Below, piece after piece: positions 1 through 9,437 of a stretch of 64,000 nucleotides of DNA; the first letter of the stretch is position 1; each line of letters opens with the position of its first letter. The notes below the pieces were generated by a model. It was not told where the DNA came from, did no database searches, and saw nothing but the letters and a program-made list of their open reading frames with translations. This DNA comes from Dysgonomonas sp. 216 (GTDB lineage: Bacteria > Bacteroidota > Bacteroidia > Bacteroidales > Dysgonomonadaceae), in the NCBI RefSeq assembly GCF_010501065.1, contig NZ_QVMM01000009.1:62001-126000 (forward strand). The letters run 5' to 3'. The position numbers were made by a program, and so were the translations under genes.

Positions 1-1233
1 TTTGTTTAGGCGATTCATTACCTCATCAATACATTTTTGAAGGTCTTCTTTTGTCCTGACAGGCTCCCAATCGAGTTCCCATGTAGGCATAAAGTAATAA
101 TCTACATATCCGTTATCGGGTTTTAGCACCACCACATGATTTAGCTTATCTTCGGTAATCTCTTTCAATTGCTTTGTTCTGAAGAAGATGACAAGCCCTT
201 GCATATCTTTATTCAAACTTTGTTTTCCGAATGTTGCTATGTAAGACCATTCGTTGCTATTATCCGATTTCAATATCTCAGTCTCTTTGCTTTTTATTAT
301 GCCTGTAGCCAGATTTTCAAGGTTTTTATCTGTCAGTAACTCCATATGTGAAGCGCGGCTTCCTGCATCAATTGATATAAGAGACTCCAGTGTGCATTTT
401 GTTCCGTTTGCGTTCCATCCGTAATATGTTGTCATTACCTGCGAACGGATTTTGCCATCGGCTTTAATGTACGATACAATGCTATCGGCATTGTTTACAC
501 GCACAGCTTTTTCTCCATCCCAAACGGCAATCGAGCCGATGCCCAAACCATCGCCCACTTTCATATTATCCATACCCCAAATGCCCATATTGTGATAATT
601 GTCGTATCCGTCAACACCAACGAATGGTAGTACTATTTCGGGTGTTTTTTTTCCGAATACATCTATTCCGTTACGCCAGTCAAGATAAAAACGGAATGCC
701 GCCTTGTCGCTTTCCCAGCCCGGACCTTCGTATTTAATGTAATAAGCATGGTCGGTAAAGTCGTCGGGGACACGCAAATAATTAGGCTTTACCCATGCAA
801 AATCGCCTTTGTATTGATTCCAGTTATGGCGTTCGGTAATTGTTCTTTCAAACTTGCCTCCAATCTTGTGCACAATCTCGGCATATGTGCGTTTCGGATA
901 TTTGTGTGCGCACCCACCTTGTATATTTAAAGAAATTGATGAATTGGGCATAATTGTAGAAATAGGGAAAATAACCGAAGCATTACCTTTTATATCGGAT
1001 ACAACTTCTACGGGAACGATTTCGCTTTCATTTACAGCAACATAATTGTTTATTGGCAATTTCAATTGATTTGCAGGTATCTCAACCGTATAATCTACAA
1101 TCTTTTTTTCAGCCTTGTTTTCCAGTACAACAGTCTTTGTTTGCGCAAACATTCCGGCGGAGAAAAGAAATTGTCCGGCAAAAGCATAGTAAAATACTTT
1201 TGTCAGTTTTGCTCGTGTTCTGAATATATTCAT
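1..1233 (-). CDS. Secreted DUF4861 family protein, C-terminus cut by window edge
   Basis: The frame is open from the ATG at 1231-1233 down to base 1 (411 codons) without a stop, so the 3' end lies outside the window. The N-terminus has a basic start, a hydrophobic stretch and an Ala-Gln junction near residues 29-31, which reads as a signal peptide. The mature part is rich in beta strands and aromatic residues, including a GPGWESD stretch and the paired motifs YDNYHNMGIWGMD and GDGLGIGS. I recognise this as DUF4861, a family often found beside polysaccharide lyases and unsaturated glucuronyl hydrolases in Bacteroidetes sugar-use loci. The reaction it performs is not clear to me, and its genomic partners would lie to the left. 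A TAnnTTTG box lies about 65 bases upstream of the ATG. Confidence 0.8.
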   Translation of the reverse strand, partial: MNIFRTRAKLTKVFYYAFAGQFLFSAGMFAQTKTVVLENKAEKKIVDYTVEIPANQLKLPINNYVAVNESEIVPVEVVSDIKGNASVIFPISTIMPNSSISLNIQGGCAHKYPKRTYAEIVHKIGGKFERTITERHNWNQYKGDFAWVKPNYLRVPDDFTDHAYYIKYEGPGWESDKAAFRFYLDWRNGIDVFGKKTPEIVLPFVGVDGYDNYHNMGIWGMDNMKVGDGLGIGSIAVWDGEKAVRVNNADSIVSYIKADGKIRSQVMTTYYGWNANGTKCTLESLISIDAGSRASHMELLTDKNLENLATGIIKSKETEILKSDNSNEWSYIATFGKQSLNKDMQGLVIFFRTKQLKEITEDKLNHVVVLKPDNGYVDYYFMPTWELDWEPVRTKEDLQKCIDEVMNRLNK

Positions 1234-1298
1234 AGTTAAATTGCAAGTTTTTGATTTTAATACAGAGATACTATTCGTATAATTGATTTTCAACGAGA

Positions 1299-1306
1299 CA
1301 AATATA
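1299..1306 (-). promoter_or_regulatory. -7 box for the DUF4861 gene
   Basis: On the minus strand this reads TATATTTG, an exact match to the Bacteroidetes TAnnTTTG element. No good TTG at the -33 position was found. The predicted leader is about 60 bases. Confidence 0.5.
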
Positions 1307-1450
1307 AGGCAATCATTTCTTTCGAGAACGATAAAAATTACTTTTATCATGGAAAATCTGTTATTTTCTATTAAAAAAATGACACGAAAGCACTACTTTT
1401 TTATTAGGTAATTGTTCTTTGTGTTTTTAATAAAATTAGTGGCTGATGTC

Positions 1451-1484
1451 TTGGCCCGAAACTCGATAAAAAAAGTTACCTTTG
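1451..1484 (+). promoter_or_regulatory. ftsK promoter (-33 TTGG, -7 TACCTTTG)
   Basis: TTGG at 1451-1454 and TACCTTTG at 1477-1484 are separated by 22 bases, close to the usual Bacteroidetes spacing. This leaves a leader of roughly 40 bases before the ATG at 1533. The rest of 1234-1532 shows no gene. Confidence 0.6.
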
Positions 1485-1532
1485 TGAGATTTATATTCTA
1501 CATAACATATTTGTTTGTACTTTATTATACGA

Positions 1533-4043
1533 ATGGCAAAAAAGAAAAAAACGAAGAAAAAAGGCGGAAAAGGAAAATTCTCTATACTCCTCGATTTCAT
1601 GAAAAGTGAAAGAGGCAATTTTATACTTGGAGTATCAATATTGTTTATTGCAGCTTTTATGTTGTTGGGTATGGTGTCTTTCTTTTTCACAGGGGCTGCC
1701 GACCAAAGTAAAGTTGTGAATAAAACTTTTTTTGAACTGATTCCTCTAAAGAAAGAGATAAGTAACTGGGGCGGTGTTGGCGGAGCCTATATTTCCGAAC
1801 AATTTGTAAATGGGTATTTTGGTATTTTTTCTCTACTGATTCCGATTTATGTTGGGCTTATTGGAATGAGATTAATGAATATACTGTATATATCGTTAAT
1901 CAGATCGTTTTTTGTTCTGGCATTTGTTCTTATATGGGGGTCGGTAACAAGTTCTCTGATCTTGTCTAACCTGTTTAGCGACAGCTATATAATATGGGGC
2001 GGAAGTCATGGCTTGGTTATCGAACAATTCTTAGAGTCGGCAGTAGGGATTCCCGGTGTTGTGATGATAGTGCTGTTATTACTTATTTTGTTTATAGTTG
2101 TAGTACGAAGCACTTCTGTTACTTTTTTCAGAGATATGTTTGCAAAACCTTTCAACCTGAAAAGAAACAGGGTTTTACAAGAGGAGGAAGAAGGTGCTTT
2201 GGTTATCGATAATTTTGATGATGATTTACTTGCGGTTGAAGAAGAAAAACCGAAGAAATCTATTTTTGATATTTTCCGTAGAAAGCAAAAGGACTTGAAT
2301 AACAATACGGAATCAGGAAATGAATTTGCTTTTGTTGGTAATATCGAAACAGCCGATAAAGAAGAGGAGCAGCATATAACAATGGATGACGATTTTGAGA
2401 TTGTTGTGCCTACTGACGAACAACCTTATCGGAAAGAAAACGAAAATAATACAGCCCAGCCAAATTCGGAAGAAGATGATGACGACTTGGATAAGGATAC
2501 AGAGGGAGAGGATTTTGAGGAAGAAGAACTTGAAGATTATGACCCCACGGCTGATTTGTCCCGCTTTGCATTTCCTTCTGTAGAGCTTCTGAAAATATAT
2601 GACTATTCGGGCAAAGGCGTCGATATGAACGAACAGCGCGCCAATAAGGAAAAGATTATAACTACTTTGCGTAATTATGGAATAGAAATTACATCGATAA
2701 AAGCAACTGTAGGTCCTACCATAACTTTATATGAAATTGTGCCGCAAGCAGGCGTGCGTATTTCCAAGATACGAAACTTGGAAGATGATATCGCCCTCAG
2801 CTTATCGGCATTAGGTATACGTATTATTGCACCAATGCCGGGTAAAGGTACCATAGGGATAGAAGTGCCTAATAAAGATCCGCAAATAGTGTCGATGCAG
2901 TCGATAATAGCTTCCCGTAATTTTCAGGAGTGTGCTTACGATTTACCTGTTGCGTTAGGTAAAACTATTACCAATGAGGTGTTTATGTTCGACCTGTGCA
3001 AAATGCCCCACCTTTTAGTTGCCGGAGCAACAGGGCAGGGGAAATCTGTCGGATTGAATGCTATAATAACTTCGTTGTTATATAAGAAACATCCTGCCGA
3101 AATGAAGATGGTATTGGTAGACCCTAAGATGGTCGAATTCAATATTTATTCGCGTATTGAGAAACACTATCTGGCAAAGTTGCCTGACGCAGAAAAAGCT
3201 ATTATTACAGATGTAACGAAAGTTACTCAAACCTTAAACTCCCTGACAAAAGAGATGGACGACCGTTACGAATTGTTGATGGCGGCCAGTGTAAGGACAA
3301 TAAAAGAATATAACGAAAAGTTTAAGAAGCGTCGTCTGAATCCGTTGAAAGGGCATCGTTTTCTTCCGTATATTGTTGTGATAATAGATGAGTTTGGTGA
3401 TTTGATAATGACCGCAGGAAAGGAAATAGAAATGCCTATTGCCCGTATTGCGCAAAAGGCCAGAGCAGTAGGCATACATATGATTATTGCAACGCAACGT
3501 CCTACAACAAATATTATTACAGGTACTATAAAAGCTAACTTCCCTGCCCGTATGGCATTTAGGGTAACTTCGCAGATAGACTCCCGAACCATACTTGATA
3601 TGTCGGGGGCAAATCAGCTGATTGGACGAGGCGACTTATTGTTTTCGCAAGGTAGCGATCTTATTCGTATACAGTGTGCGTTTGTCGATACGCCCGAAGT
3701 TGAGGGACTTGCTCAATTTATCGGAAATCAGCAAGGGTACGCCCATGCTTTTGAATTGCCCGAATATGTTAGCGAAGGCGGTGGAGATGATAAACCCGGA
3801 GCTGTGGATTTAAACGATAAAGATCCTTTGTTTGAAGAAGCGGCACGTTTGCTGATTATTCACCAACAAGGTTCAACTTCGCTCATTCAACGTAAATTTT
3901 CGATAGGGTATAACCGTGCAGGTCGTCTTATGGATCAGTTGGAAGCTGCAGGAATTGTAGGGCCAACCCAAGGAAGTAAGGCTCGCGATGTGCTTATTGC
4001 AGACGAATACAGCCTGGAACAAAAATTAACAGCATTAAGATAA
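1533..4043 (+). CDS. ftsK: DNA translocase FtsK/SpoIIIE
   Basis: ATP-driven DNA pump that clears chromosome ends from the closing septum and supports dimer resolution. The 836-residue protein begins with a lysine-rich stretch, followed by four hydrophobic segments (about residues 25-205). Next comes a very acidic linker (about 210-355, many D/E runs), and then the FtsK alpha/beta motor. Walker A GATGQGKS is at residues 498-505 and the Walker B strand ends in IIDEFGDL around residue 620. The C-terminal winged-helix gamma domain (about 760-836) should read the polar KOPS-type sequences. The ATG at 1533 was preferred over one 18 bases upstream because the lysine-rich start is typical and the promoter fits. 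The lolA gene follows after 58 bases, a neighbourhood I recall from other Bacteroidales. Confidence 0.96.
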   Translation: MAKKKKTKKKGGKGKFSILLDFMKSERGNFILGVSILFIAAFMLLGMVSFFFTGAADQSKVVNKTFFELIPLKKEISNWGGVGGAYISEQFVNGYFGIFSLLIPIYVGLIGMRLMNILYISLIRSFFVLAFVLIWGSVTSSLILSNLFSDSYIIWGGSHGLVIEQFLESAVGIPGVVMIVLLLLILFIVVVRSTSVTFFRDMFAKPFNLKRNRVLQEEEEGALVIDNFDDDLLAVEEEKPKKSIFDIFRRKQKDLNNNTESGNEFAFVGNIETADKEEEQHITMDDDFEIVVPTDEQPYRKENENNTAQPNSEEDDDDLDKDTEGEDFEEEELEDYDPTADLSRFAFPSVELLKIYDYSGKGVDMNEQRANKEKIITTLRNYGIEITSIKATVGPTITLYEIVPQAGVRISKIRNLEDDIALSLSALGIRIIAPMPGKGTIGIEVPNKDPQIVSMQSIIASRNFQECAYDLPVALGKTITNEVFMFDLCKMPHLLVAGATGQGKSVGLNAIITSLLYKKHPAEMKMVLVDPKMVEFNIYSRIEKHYLAKLPDAEKAIITDVTKVTQTLNSLTKEMDDRYELLMAASVRTIKEYNEKFKKRRLNPLKGHRFLPYIVVIIDEFGDLIMTAGKEIEMPIARIAQKARAVGIHMIIATQRPTTNIITGTIKANFPARMAFRVTSQIDSRTILDMSGANQLIGRGDLLFSQGSDLIRIQCAFVDTPEVEGLAQFIGNQQGYAHAFELPEYVSEGGGDDKPGAVDLNDKDPLFEEAARLLIIHQQGSTSLIQRKFSIGYNRAGRLMDQLEAAGIVGPTQGSKARDVLIADEYSLEQKLTALR

Positions 4044-4101
4044 GCAGAATTAAACTTTCGGGTAAAAAAAAAGTCTATTTATTTAAACAATAAAAGTAAA
4101 A

Positions 4102-4737
4102 ATGAAAGCAAGGTTATTATTCTTATTTATATTTATTTCGGCTCAAATAGCTGTGGCACAAAATGCAAAGGACATACTAGATAAAGTTGCTACAACATAC
4201 AAGCAATCGCCGGGATTTATCCTTTCGTTTACGATAAATACAAATGATATTGCAAATAAAACAACATACAGTCACGATGGCACAGCACATATAAAAGGGA
4301 ATAAATTTAAAATACAAGTTCCGGATGGAATAACTTGGTTCGATGGAAAAACTCAGTGGGTGTATATGACAGGAGGCGACGAAGTGAATGTTAGCAACCC
4401 AACGGGAGAGGAGTTAGCGGCTATAAGCCCTGTAGCGTTGCTCAATTTATATAAATCGGGCTTTAAGTTGAAGAATAAAGGGGAGAAAACCGAAAACGGA
4501 AAAAAAGTATATTTAATAGAAATGATTCCTGAAAAAAAAGGATCTGATGTAGAGAAATTCGATCTTAAAATAGATAAGGCTTCTAATTTATTTACTTCAA
4601 TATCTATCTATCAAAAAGATAAGGTAAATAATCAGTTGATTATAAAATCGACAAAAGAGCAATCGTCGATAGACGACAAAGTATTTACCTTTAACCAAAA
4701 TGATTACCCTGATGTTGAGGTTATAGATCTTAGGTAA
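4102..4737 (+). CDS. lolA: Outer-membrane lipoprotein carrier LolA
   Basis: Periplasmic chaperone that receives lipoproteins from the inner-membrane Lol complex and carries them to the outer membrane. The 211-residue protein has a signal peptide (residues 1-19, ending AVAQ). The body is a LolA-like half-barrel with alternating beta strands; residues 75-95 (WFDGKTQWVY) match the family's characteristic strand pair. Length is typical. It lies between ftsK and trxB on the same strand and ends 69 bases before a strong hairpin that should stop its transcript. Because Bacteroidetes carry many surface lipoproteins, including PorK and PorW here, this carrier serves several other genes in the window. 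Confidence 0.88.
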   Translation: MKARLLFLFIFISAQIAVAQNAKDILDKVATTYKQSPGFILSFTINTNDIANKTTYSHDGTAHIKGNKFKIQVPDGITWFDGKTQWVYMTGGDEVNVSNPTGEELAAISPVALLNLYKSGFKLKNKGEKTENGKKVYLIEMIPEKKGSDVEKFDLKIDKASNLFTSISIYQKDKVNNQLIIKSTKEQSSIDDKVFTFNQNDYPDVEVIDLR

Positions 4738-4802
4738 AATCAGTTTTCTGCCAATATATAGATAAATATTATATCTATATAGATAAAATAGAATGTATTT
4801 AT

Positions 4803-4833
4803 TTTGAAAATAGGGTTTGATGCCCTATTTTTG
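4803..4833 (+). promoter_or_regulatory. trxB promoter (TTTG-N19-TATTTTTG)
   Basis: TTTG at 4803-4806 and TATTTTTG at 4826-4833 are spaced by 19 bases, an excellent match to the Bacteroidetes -33/-7 consensus. The predicted start is near 4840, giving a leader of about 28 bases to the trxB ATG at 4868. The -7 box lies in the 3' arm and tail of the lolA terminator hairpin. Confidence 0.7.
4807..4833 (+). terminator. lolA terminator hairpin
   Basis: AAAATAGGG (4807-4815) and CCCTATTTT (4823-4831) form a perfect 9-bp stem with a 7-base loop, ending in T-rich sequence. It is placed where lolA transcription should end. Confidence 0.7.
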
Positions 4834-4867
4834 TTTTATTGAAATTAATAGAAAAATAATATTTAAT

Positions 4868-5830
4868 ATGAATGAAAAAGTACGTTGCTTAATAATTGGT
4901 TCGGGTCCGGCAGGATTTACGGCAGCTATTTACGCATCCAGAGCAAATCTGGCACCGGTTTTATACGAAGGAATTCAGCCCGGTGGACAGCTGACAACCA
5001 CTACGGATATTGAAAATTTTCCCGGATATCCCGAAGGAATAAGTGGAACCGAAATGATGGAAGACTTGAAAAAACAAGCTACGCGTTTTGGTGCTGATAT
5101 CCGTGCCGGAATAGCTACATCTGCCGACTTGACTGCTACGCCTAAAAAAATAGTGATCGACGGAGAGAAGACAATAGAAGCCGATGCTGTGATTATTGCA
5201 ACCGGCGCTACAGCTAAATATTTGGGAATGCCCGACGAGACAAAATATGCAGGTATGGGCGTTTCGGCTTGTGCTACGTGCGATGGTTTTTTCTATCGAA
5301 AAAAGGTTGTGGCTGTTGTGGGCGGAGGCGATACTGCTTGCGAGGAGGCTACTTATCTGTCGGGTTTGGCCGATAAAGTTTATATGATTGTTCGTAAACC
5401 TCAGCTTAGAGCGTCGAAAGTTATGCAGAAAAGAGTATTGAACAATCCTAAAATAGAAATGCTTTTCGAGACAAATACACTCGGCCTGTTTGGCGATAAT
5501 GGAGTAGAAGGGGCTCATCTTGTAAAAAGAATGGGTGAAAAGGATGAAGAAAAATTTGATATTGCAATTGATGGCTTTTTTCTGGCAATAGGACATAAAC
5601 CAAATACAGACATATTTAAAGGTCAGATCGACTTGGATGATTCAGGTTACATAAAAACAATGCCCGGAACGCCCAAAACAAATATAAGAGGGGTGTTTGC
5701 TGCCGGCGATGTTGCCGATTCTGTTTATCGTCAGGCTATAACTGCTGCCGGTACAGGATGTCAGGCTGCATTGGAGTCGGAAAGATATTTAGTGGAGCTT
5801 GCCGAAGCCGAATGTGAATTATCTAAGTAA
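4868..5830 (+). CDS. trxB: Thioredoxin-disulfide reductase
   Basis: FAD/NADPH flavoenzyme that reduces thioredoxin in the cytoplasm. The 320-residue protein has the FAD-binding GSGPAG near residues 10-15. The redox-active CATC is at residues 135-138, followed by DG. The NADPH-binding GGGDTA follows, and a C-terminal FAD motif GVFAAGDV is near residue 275. Length is standard. An upstream in-frame ATG at 4817 would put the start inside the lolA terminator and add 17 residues unlike the family, so 4868 was chosen. A terminator follows at 5855. Confidence 0.96.
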   Translation: MNEKVRCLIIGSGPAGFTAAIYASRANLAPVLYEGIQPGGQLTTTTDIENFPGYPEGISGTEMMEDLKKQATRFGADIRAGIATSADLTATPKKIVIDGEKTIEADAVIIATGATAKYLGMPDETKYAGMGVSACATCDGFFYRKKVVAVVGGGDTACEEATYLSGLADKVYMIVRKPQLRASKVMQKRVLNNPKIEMLFETNTLGLFGDNGVEGAHLVKRMGEKDEEKFDIAIDGFFLAIGHKPNTDIFKGQIDLDDSGYIKTMPGTPKTNIRGVFAAGDVADSVYRQAITAAGTGCQAALESERYLVELAEAECELSK

Positions 5831-5854
5831 GATATACACTTGCCAAAGTGAAGT

Positions 5855-5885
5855 AGCGACTCTGTTTTATGGGGTCGCTTTTTTT
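5855..5885 (+). terminator. trxB terminator
   Basis: AGCGAC (5855-5860) pairs with GTCGCT (5874-5879) and a run of seven T follows. It separates trxB from the convergent MATE gene. Confidence 0.8.
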
Positions 5886-5895
5886 ATCGAAAAAG

Positions 5896-7194
5896 TTACA
5901 AACCTATTCGCTTTTTTATGAATCGGAATATAATAGATTGCATTATTCCGCGCATAGCCAGATAGATGATAAATGCCAACCATAGCGCATTATTACCAAG
6001 GCTGTTTTGGAACAGGTAATATATTAAAAAGAACGAAGCCGTGGCAACAAACATGGAGTTTCGCATTTGTGCCGATGCTGTCATACCTACAAATACCCCA
6101 TCCCATAAAAATGCCGAGAATCCGGCGAATGGGATAAGTAATACCCAAAACCTGTATTCGTGCGCAATATTTATGATGTTTTGTTTATCGGTAAGTATAC
6201 CTAATATATTGTCGGCAAATAACCAATATCCGATTGTAAAGAATATCATTAAACCTATTCCCCAACGAAACAGGCGGCTTATAAGTATTTTTAGCTGCAA
6301 AGGTTGTTTTGCTCCTACATACCGTCCGGTTAAGGCTTCGGCGGCGTATGCAAATCCATCCATCATATAAGAGAAAAGTATAAATAATTGCATCAGCAAA
6401 CTGTTAACCGCTAATAATGTATCGCCCATTTTTGCCGATGTTGAAGTAAAGAAGGTTGTGACTGCAACTAGGGCTAAAGTACGAAGAAAAATATCGCTAT
6501 TAACTTTAAAGAATGGAACAAAATCCCTGATGCTTTTTATAAAACTTATATTCAGAAACGGTTTAAGTTTCCTGTATTTTCTGCTCCATATTATTAATGA
6601 TAAAATAAAACCCGAATATTGAGCAATGAGCGAGCCTAACGCAACCCCTTTCAGCTCAAGATGTAGAACGAATACCAATAATATACTCACGCATATATTA
6701 ATAACGTTTACGGCTATAGATATGTACATAGGTGTTTTCGAATCCTGCATACCTACAAACCAACCCGAAAAAGCATACATGCTCAGAACCGCAGGGGCTG
6801 CCCAAACGTATATATAAAAATAGGAGGATGCATATTCTTTTATGCCACTGCTTGCTCCAATAAGAATAAAAGCCAATTGCAGAATAAAATATTGCAAAAT
6901 TACAATGAGCAACCCTATTACTATAGCTACCAATAATGAACGTAGCAAGATATTTACTGTTTCTTGCTTATCTTGCGCTCCAAACGCTTGTGCCGTAAAA
7001 CCACTGGTACCCATACGCAGAAAACCGAAGTTCCAGTAAATAAAGTTGAATATCATTGTGCCCACAGCGATAGCTCCTATAAAAAGTTCGGAGCTGAGAT
7101 GTCCTACAATAAACATATCTACCATTCCCAGCAAGGGTACAGTAATATTCGATATAATATTGGGGATTGCTAACCGTAATATCCGTTTGTCCAA
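5896..7194 (-). CDS. MATE family efflux transporter (DinF-like)
   Basis: Multidrug/toxin antiporter of the inner membrane, 432 residues with about twelve hydrophobic segments. The N-terminal AIPNIISN followed by PLLGMVD is characteristic of Bacteroidetes DinF-like MATE proteins, and the second half repeats the six-helix MATE unit. The start codon is TTG at 7192-7194, with GGAAG upstream; no ATG would preserve the conserved first helix. A TAnnTTTG box lies 22 bases upstream. The substrate cannot be told from sequence. It is convergent with trxB. Confidence 0.9.
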   Translation of the reverse strand: MDKRILRLAIPNIISNITVPLLGMVDMFIVGHLSSELFIGAIAVGTMIFNFIYWNFGFLRMGTSGFTAQAFGAQDKQETVNILLRSLLVAIVIGLLIVILQYFILQLAFILIGASSGIKEYASSYFYIYVWAAPAVLSMYAFSGWFVGMQDSKTPMYISIAVNVINICVSILLVFVLHLELKGVALGSLIAQYSGFILSLIIWSRKYRKLKPFLNISFIKSIRDFVPFFKVNSDIFLRTLALVAVTTFFTSTSAKMGDTLLAVNSLLMQLFILFSYMMDGFAYAAEALTGRYVGAKQPLQLKILISRLFRWGIGLMIFFTIGYWLFADNILGILTDKQNIINIAHEYRFWVLLIPFAGFSAFLWDGVFVGMTASAQMRNSMFVATASFFLIYYLFQNSLGNNALWLAFIIYLAMRGIMQSIIFRFIKKRIGL

Positions 7195-7216
7195 TTCTTC
7201 CTTTTTTTTACAAAGG

Positions 7217-7224
7217 CAAAGGTA
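7217..7224 (-). promoter_or_regulatory. -7 box for the MATE gene
   Basis: Minus strand TACCTTTG, an exact TAnnTTTG match, 22 bases before the TTG start. Confidence 0.55.
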
Positions 7225-7352
7225 GCTAAAAGCAAGATATAAAAAATGGTAATCCTTTTATATTAGCTGACAGCGATACAATAATTAAAGACAATGCCTA
7301 AACATAGTAGTTGATGTTGATTTTTAAGATGAAAACTCGTAACTCCATAAAC

Positions 7353-7382
7353 AAAAAACCGATGAATATAAATCCATCGGTT
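7353..7382 (-). terminator. htpG terminator
   Basis: On the minus strand AACCGATG (7375-7382) and CATCGGTT (7357-7364) form an 8-bp stem followed by a T run. It lies about 60 bases past the htpG stop codon. Confidence 0.75.
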
Positions 7383-7441
7383 CTTATAATATTTTAGAAC
7401 AAACACTGTTACCTTATTTCGGGGGCGAGACAGTAAAGCAA

Positions 7442-9331
7442 TTAAATAAGTTTAATACTTCTGTTTATAAAGTTACTTAAAGCTTCGCCTTTAAGCATTC
7501 CATTCGAAAGTAATGCTAGATCTATTAATTGACGAACAACTGCGTTGTCCGACGCATAAGCATTTATCGCCTCCGTATCTTTACCCTCAACCTCTGACAG
7601 AACCTGCTTAATCAATGGATGCTCTACATTTAACACCATATTCATATTATCGGGCATCTCGCCATACAAGCCAAATCCTGTTTGCATAGCCGACATTTCC
7701 TTCATACGCCTCATAAACTCGTTCTGAGTTATTTGTATAGGCTTAGCATTGGTGCCCAAAGCTTTATACTCTATTGTAAAGTCAACCTTGTCAATTTTAG
7801 GTAATTGCGATTTAAAAGTTTCGCTAAGCTCCTCCTTTTGTTTGTCGGTAAGCGTAACTTCAGCCTCGTCTCCTTTTTTTATCAGATTATCAACAACATC
7901 ACTATCGACGCGTACGAAATGGCTTTTTTCGAATTTTTGCTCTAGCAAACCGGCCATATGTACATCCAATTGTCCATCAAATAATATCACGTCATACCCC
8001 TTGTCCAGAGCATTATTGATGTAAGAGAACTGTTCGTCTTTATTGCTTGTGTACAGATATACTAAATTTCCATCTTTATCAGTCTGATTAGAACCTATAA
8101 GCGTTTTATATTCTTCAAACGTAAACGCCTTTCCGTCAACATTCTTCAGTAAACAGAATTTTTGAGCCCTGTCGTAAAACTTTTCATCGGTAAGCATGCC
8201 GTATTCGATAAACACTTTAAGGCTATCCCATTTTTCTTCGAATTGGGGGCGGTCATTTTTAAATATTTCTTCAAGCCTGTCCGCAACTTTTTTCGTAATG
8301 TGATTCGAAATCTTTTTTACATTTTGGTCGCTTTGCAAGTAAGACCTTGAAACATTCAAAGGAATATCGGGCGAATCTATTACCCCGTGCATTAAAGTCA
8401 AAAACTCGGGAACAATACCTTCGACCGAATCTGTTACATATACCTGATTCGAATACAGTTGTATTTTATTCCTGTTCATATCCACATTGCTCTTTATTTT
8501 AGGAAAATAAAGAATACCTGTAAGTTTAAACGGGTAATCGACATTCAGATGTATCCAGAATAAAGGTTCGTCGCTAAAAGGATAAAGATCCTGATAAAAC
8601 TTCTTGTAATCTTCATCGGTTAACTCGGTTGGTTTACGAGTCCACGCCGGATTTGTTTCGTTTATTATATTGTCTTCATCTGTTTCGACTGACTTTTCAT
8701 CTTTCCACTCGGTTTTTTTGCCAAATGCAATAGGAATGGCTAAGAACCGACAATACTTTTTCAGCAGTTTGTCAACTTCGTTGTTCTCCAGAAAGTTTTG
8801 ATTCTCATCGTCGATATACAGAATGATATCTGTTCCTCTGTCGGTCTTTTCTACACTTTCTATTGTATATTCGGGTGTTCCGTCGCAGCTCCATTTTACC
8901 GGTTGTGCACCCTCTTTATAAGACAAGGTTACAATTTCGACTTTTTTAGAAACCATGAACGATGAATAAAACCCTAAACCGAAATGACCGATTATAGAAT
9001 TCGCATCGTTTTTATACTTATCAAGAAATTCGTTTGCCGACGAAAGAGCTATCTGATTGATATACTTCTCTATTTCTTCGGCTGTCATACCTATACCTCT
9101 GTCCGAAATAGTTAATGTGCCTTTTTCTTTATCAATACTTACTTTTACAGTAAGGCTGCCCAATTCGCCATTAAACTCGCCTATAGACGATAATGTTTTA
9201 AGCTTTTGTGTAGCATCTACCGCGTTTGAAACGATTTCACGCAAAAAAATCTCGTGATCGCTGTACAAAAATTTCTTAATAATGGGGAAAATATTATCGG
9301 TTGTTACCCCAATGTGTCCTTTTTGTTGCAT
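7442..9331 (-). CDS. htpG: Molecular chaperone HtpG (Hsp90)
   Basis: Cytoplasmic ATP-dependent chaperone of the Hsp90 family, 629 residues, close to the length of the E. coli protein. The N-terminal GHKL ATPase shows LREIVSNAVDA (residues 30-40, containing the ATP/Mg ligands), DRGIGMT and the lid/glycine motif GHFGLGFYSSFMV. The middle domain has the catalytic-arginine region with LNVSRSYLQ, and the C-terminal dimerisation domain follows. It stands alone between two minus-strand hairpins, so it is probably monocistronic. Confidence 0.97.
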   Translation of the reverse strand: MQQKGHIGVTTDNIFPIIKKFLYSDHEIFLREIVSNAVDATQKLKTLSSIGEFNGELGSLTVKVSIDKEKGTLTISDRGIGMTAEEIEKYINQIALSSANEFLDKYKNDANSIIGHFGLGFYSSFMVSKKVEIVTLSYKEGAQPVKWSCDGTPEYTIESVEKTDRGTDIILYIDDENQNFLENNEVDKLLKKYCRFLAIPIAFGKKTEWKDEKSVETDEDNIINETNPAWTRKPTELTDEDYKKFYQDLYPFSDEPLFWIHLNVDYPFKLTGILYFPKIKSNVDMNRNKIQLYSNQVYVTDSVEGIVPEFLTLMHGVIDSPDIPLNVSRSYLQSDQNVKKISNHITKKVADRLEEIFKNDRPQFEEKWDSLKVFIEYGMLTDEKFYDRAQKFCLLKNVDGKAFTFEEYKTLIGSNQTDKDGNLVYLYTSNKDEQFSYINNALDKGYDVILFDGQLDVHMAGLLEQKFEKSHFVRVDSDVVDNLIKKGDEAEVTLTDKQKEELSETFKSQLPKIDKVDFTIEYKALGTNAKPIQITQNEFMRRMKEMSAMQTGFGLYGEMPDNMNMVLNVEHPLIKQVLSEVEGKDTEAINAYASDNAVVRQLIDLALLSNGMLKGEALSNFINRSIKLI

Positions 9332-9391
9332 AATTTGTAAATATTTAGTTTTTCGTTAAAATTCTATGATCCATAATTACAAAAAAAATGC

Positions 9392-9407
9392 CACTAACTA
9401 ATTAGTG
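9392..9407 (-). terminator. lptD terminator
   Basis: CACTAA (9392-9397) and TTAGTG (9402-9407) form a compact hairpin. On the minus strand it is followed by a T run, and it lies between the lptD stop and htpG. Confidence 0.65.
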
Positions 9408-9437
9408 ACATTTTGTCATTATATTTTTTTTGAGAAA

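Noticed and set aside
4817-4867. Upstream ATG as trxB start
   Set aside because: It falls inside the lolA terminator and the trxB promoter box, and adds residues foreign to the family.
4961-5596. 211-codon open frame antisense to trxB
   Set aside because: Lies entirely across the conserved trxB reading frame, with no family features or promoter.
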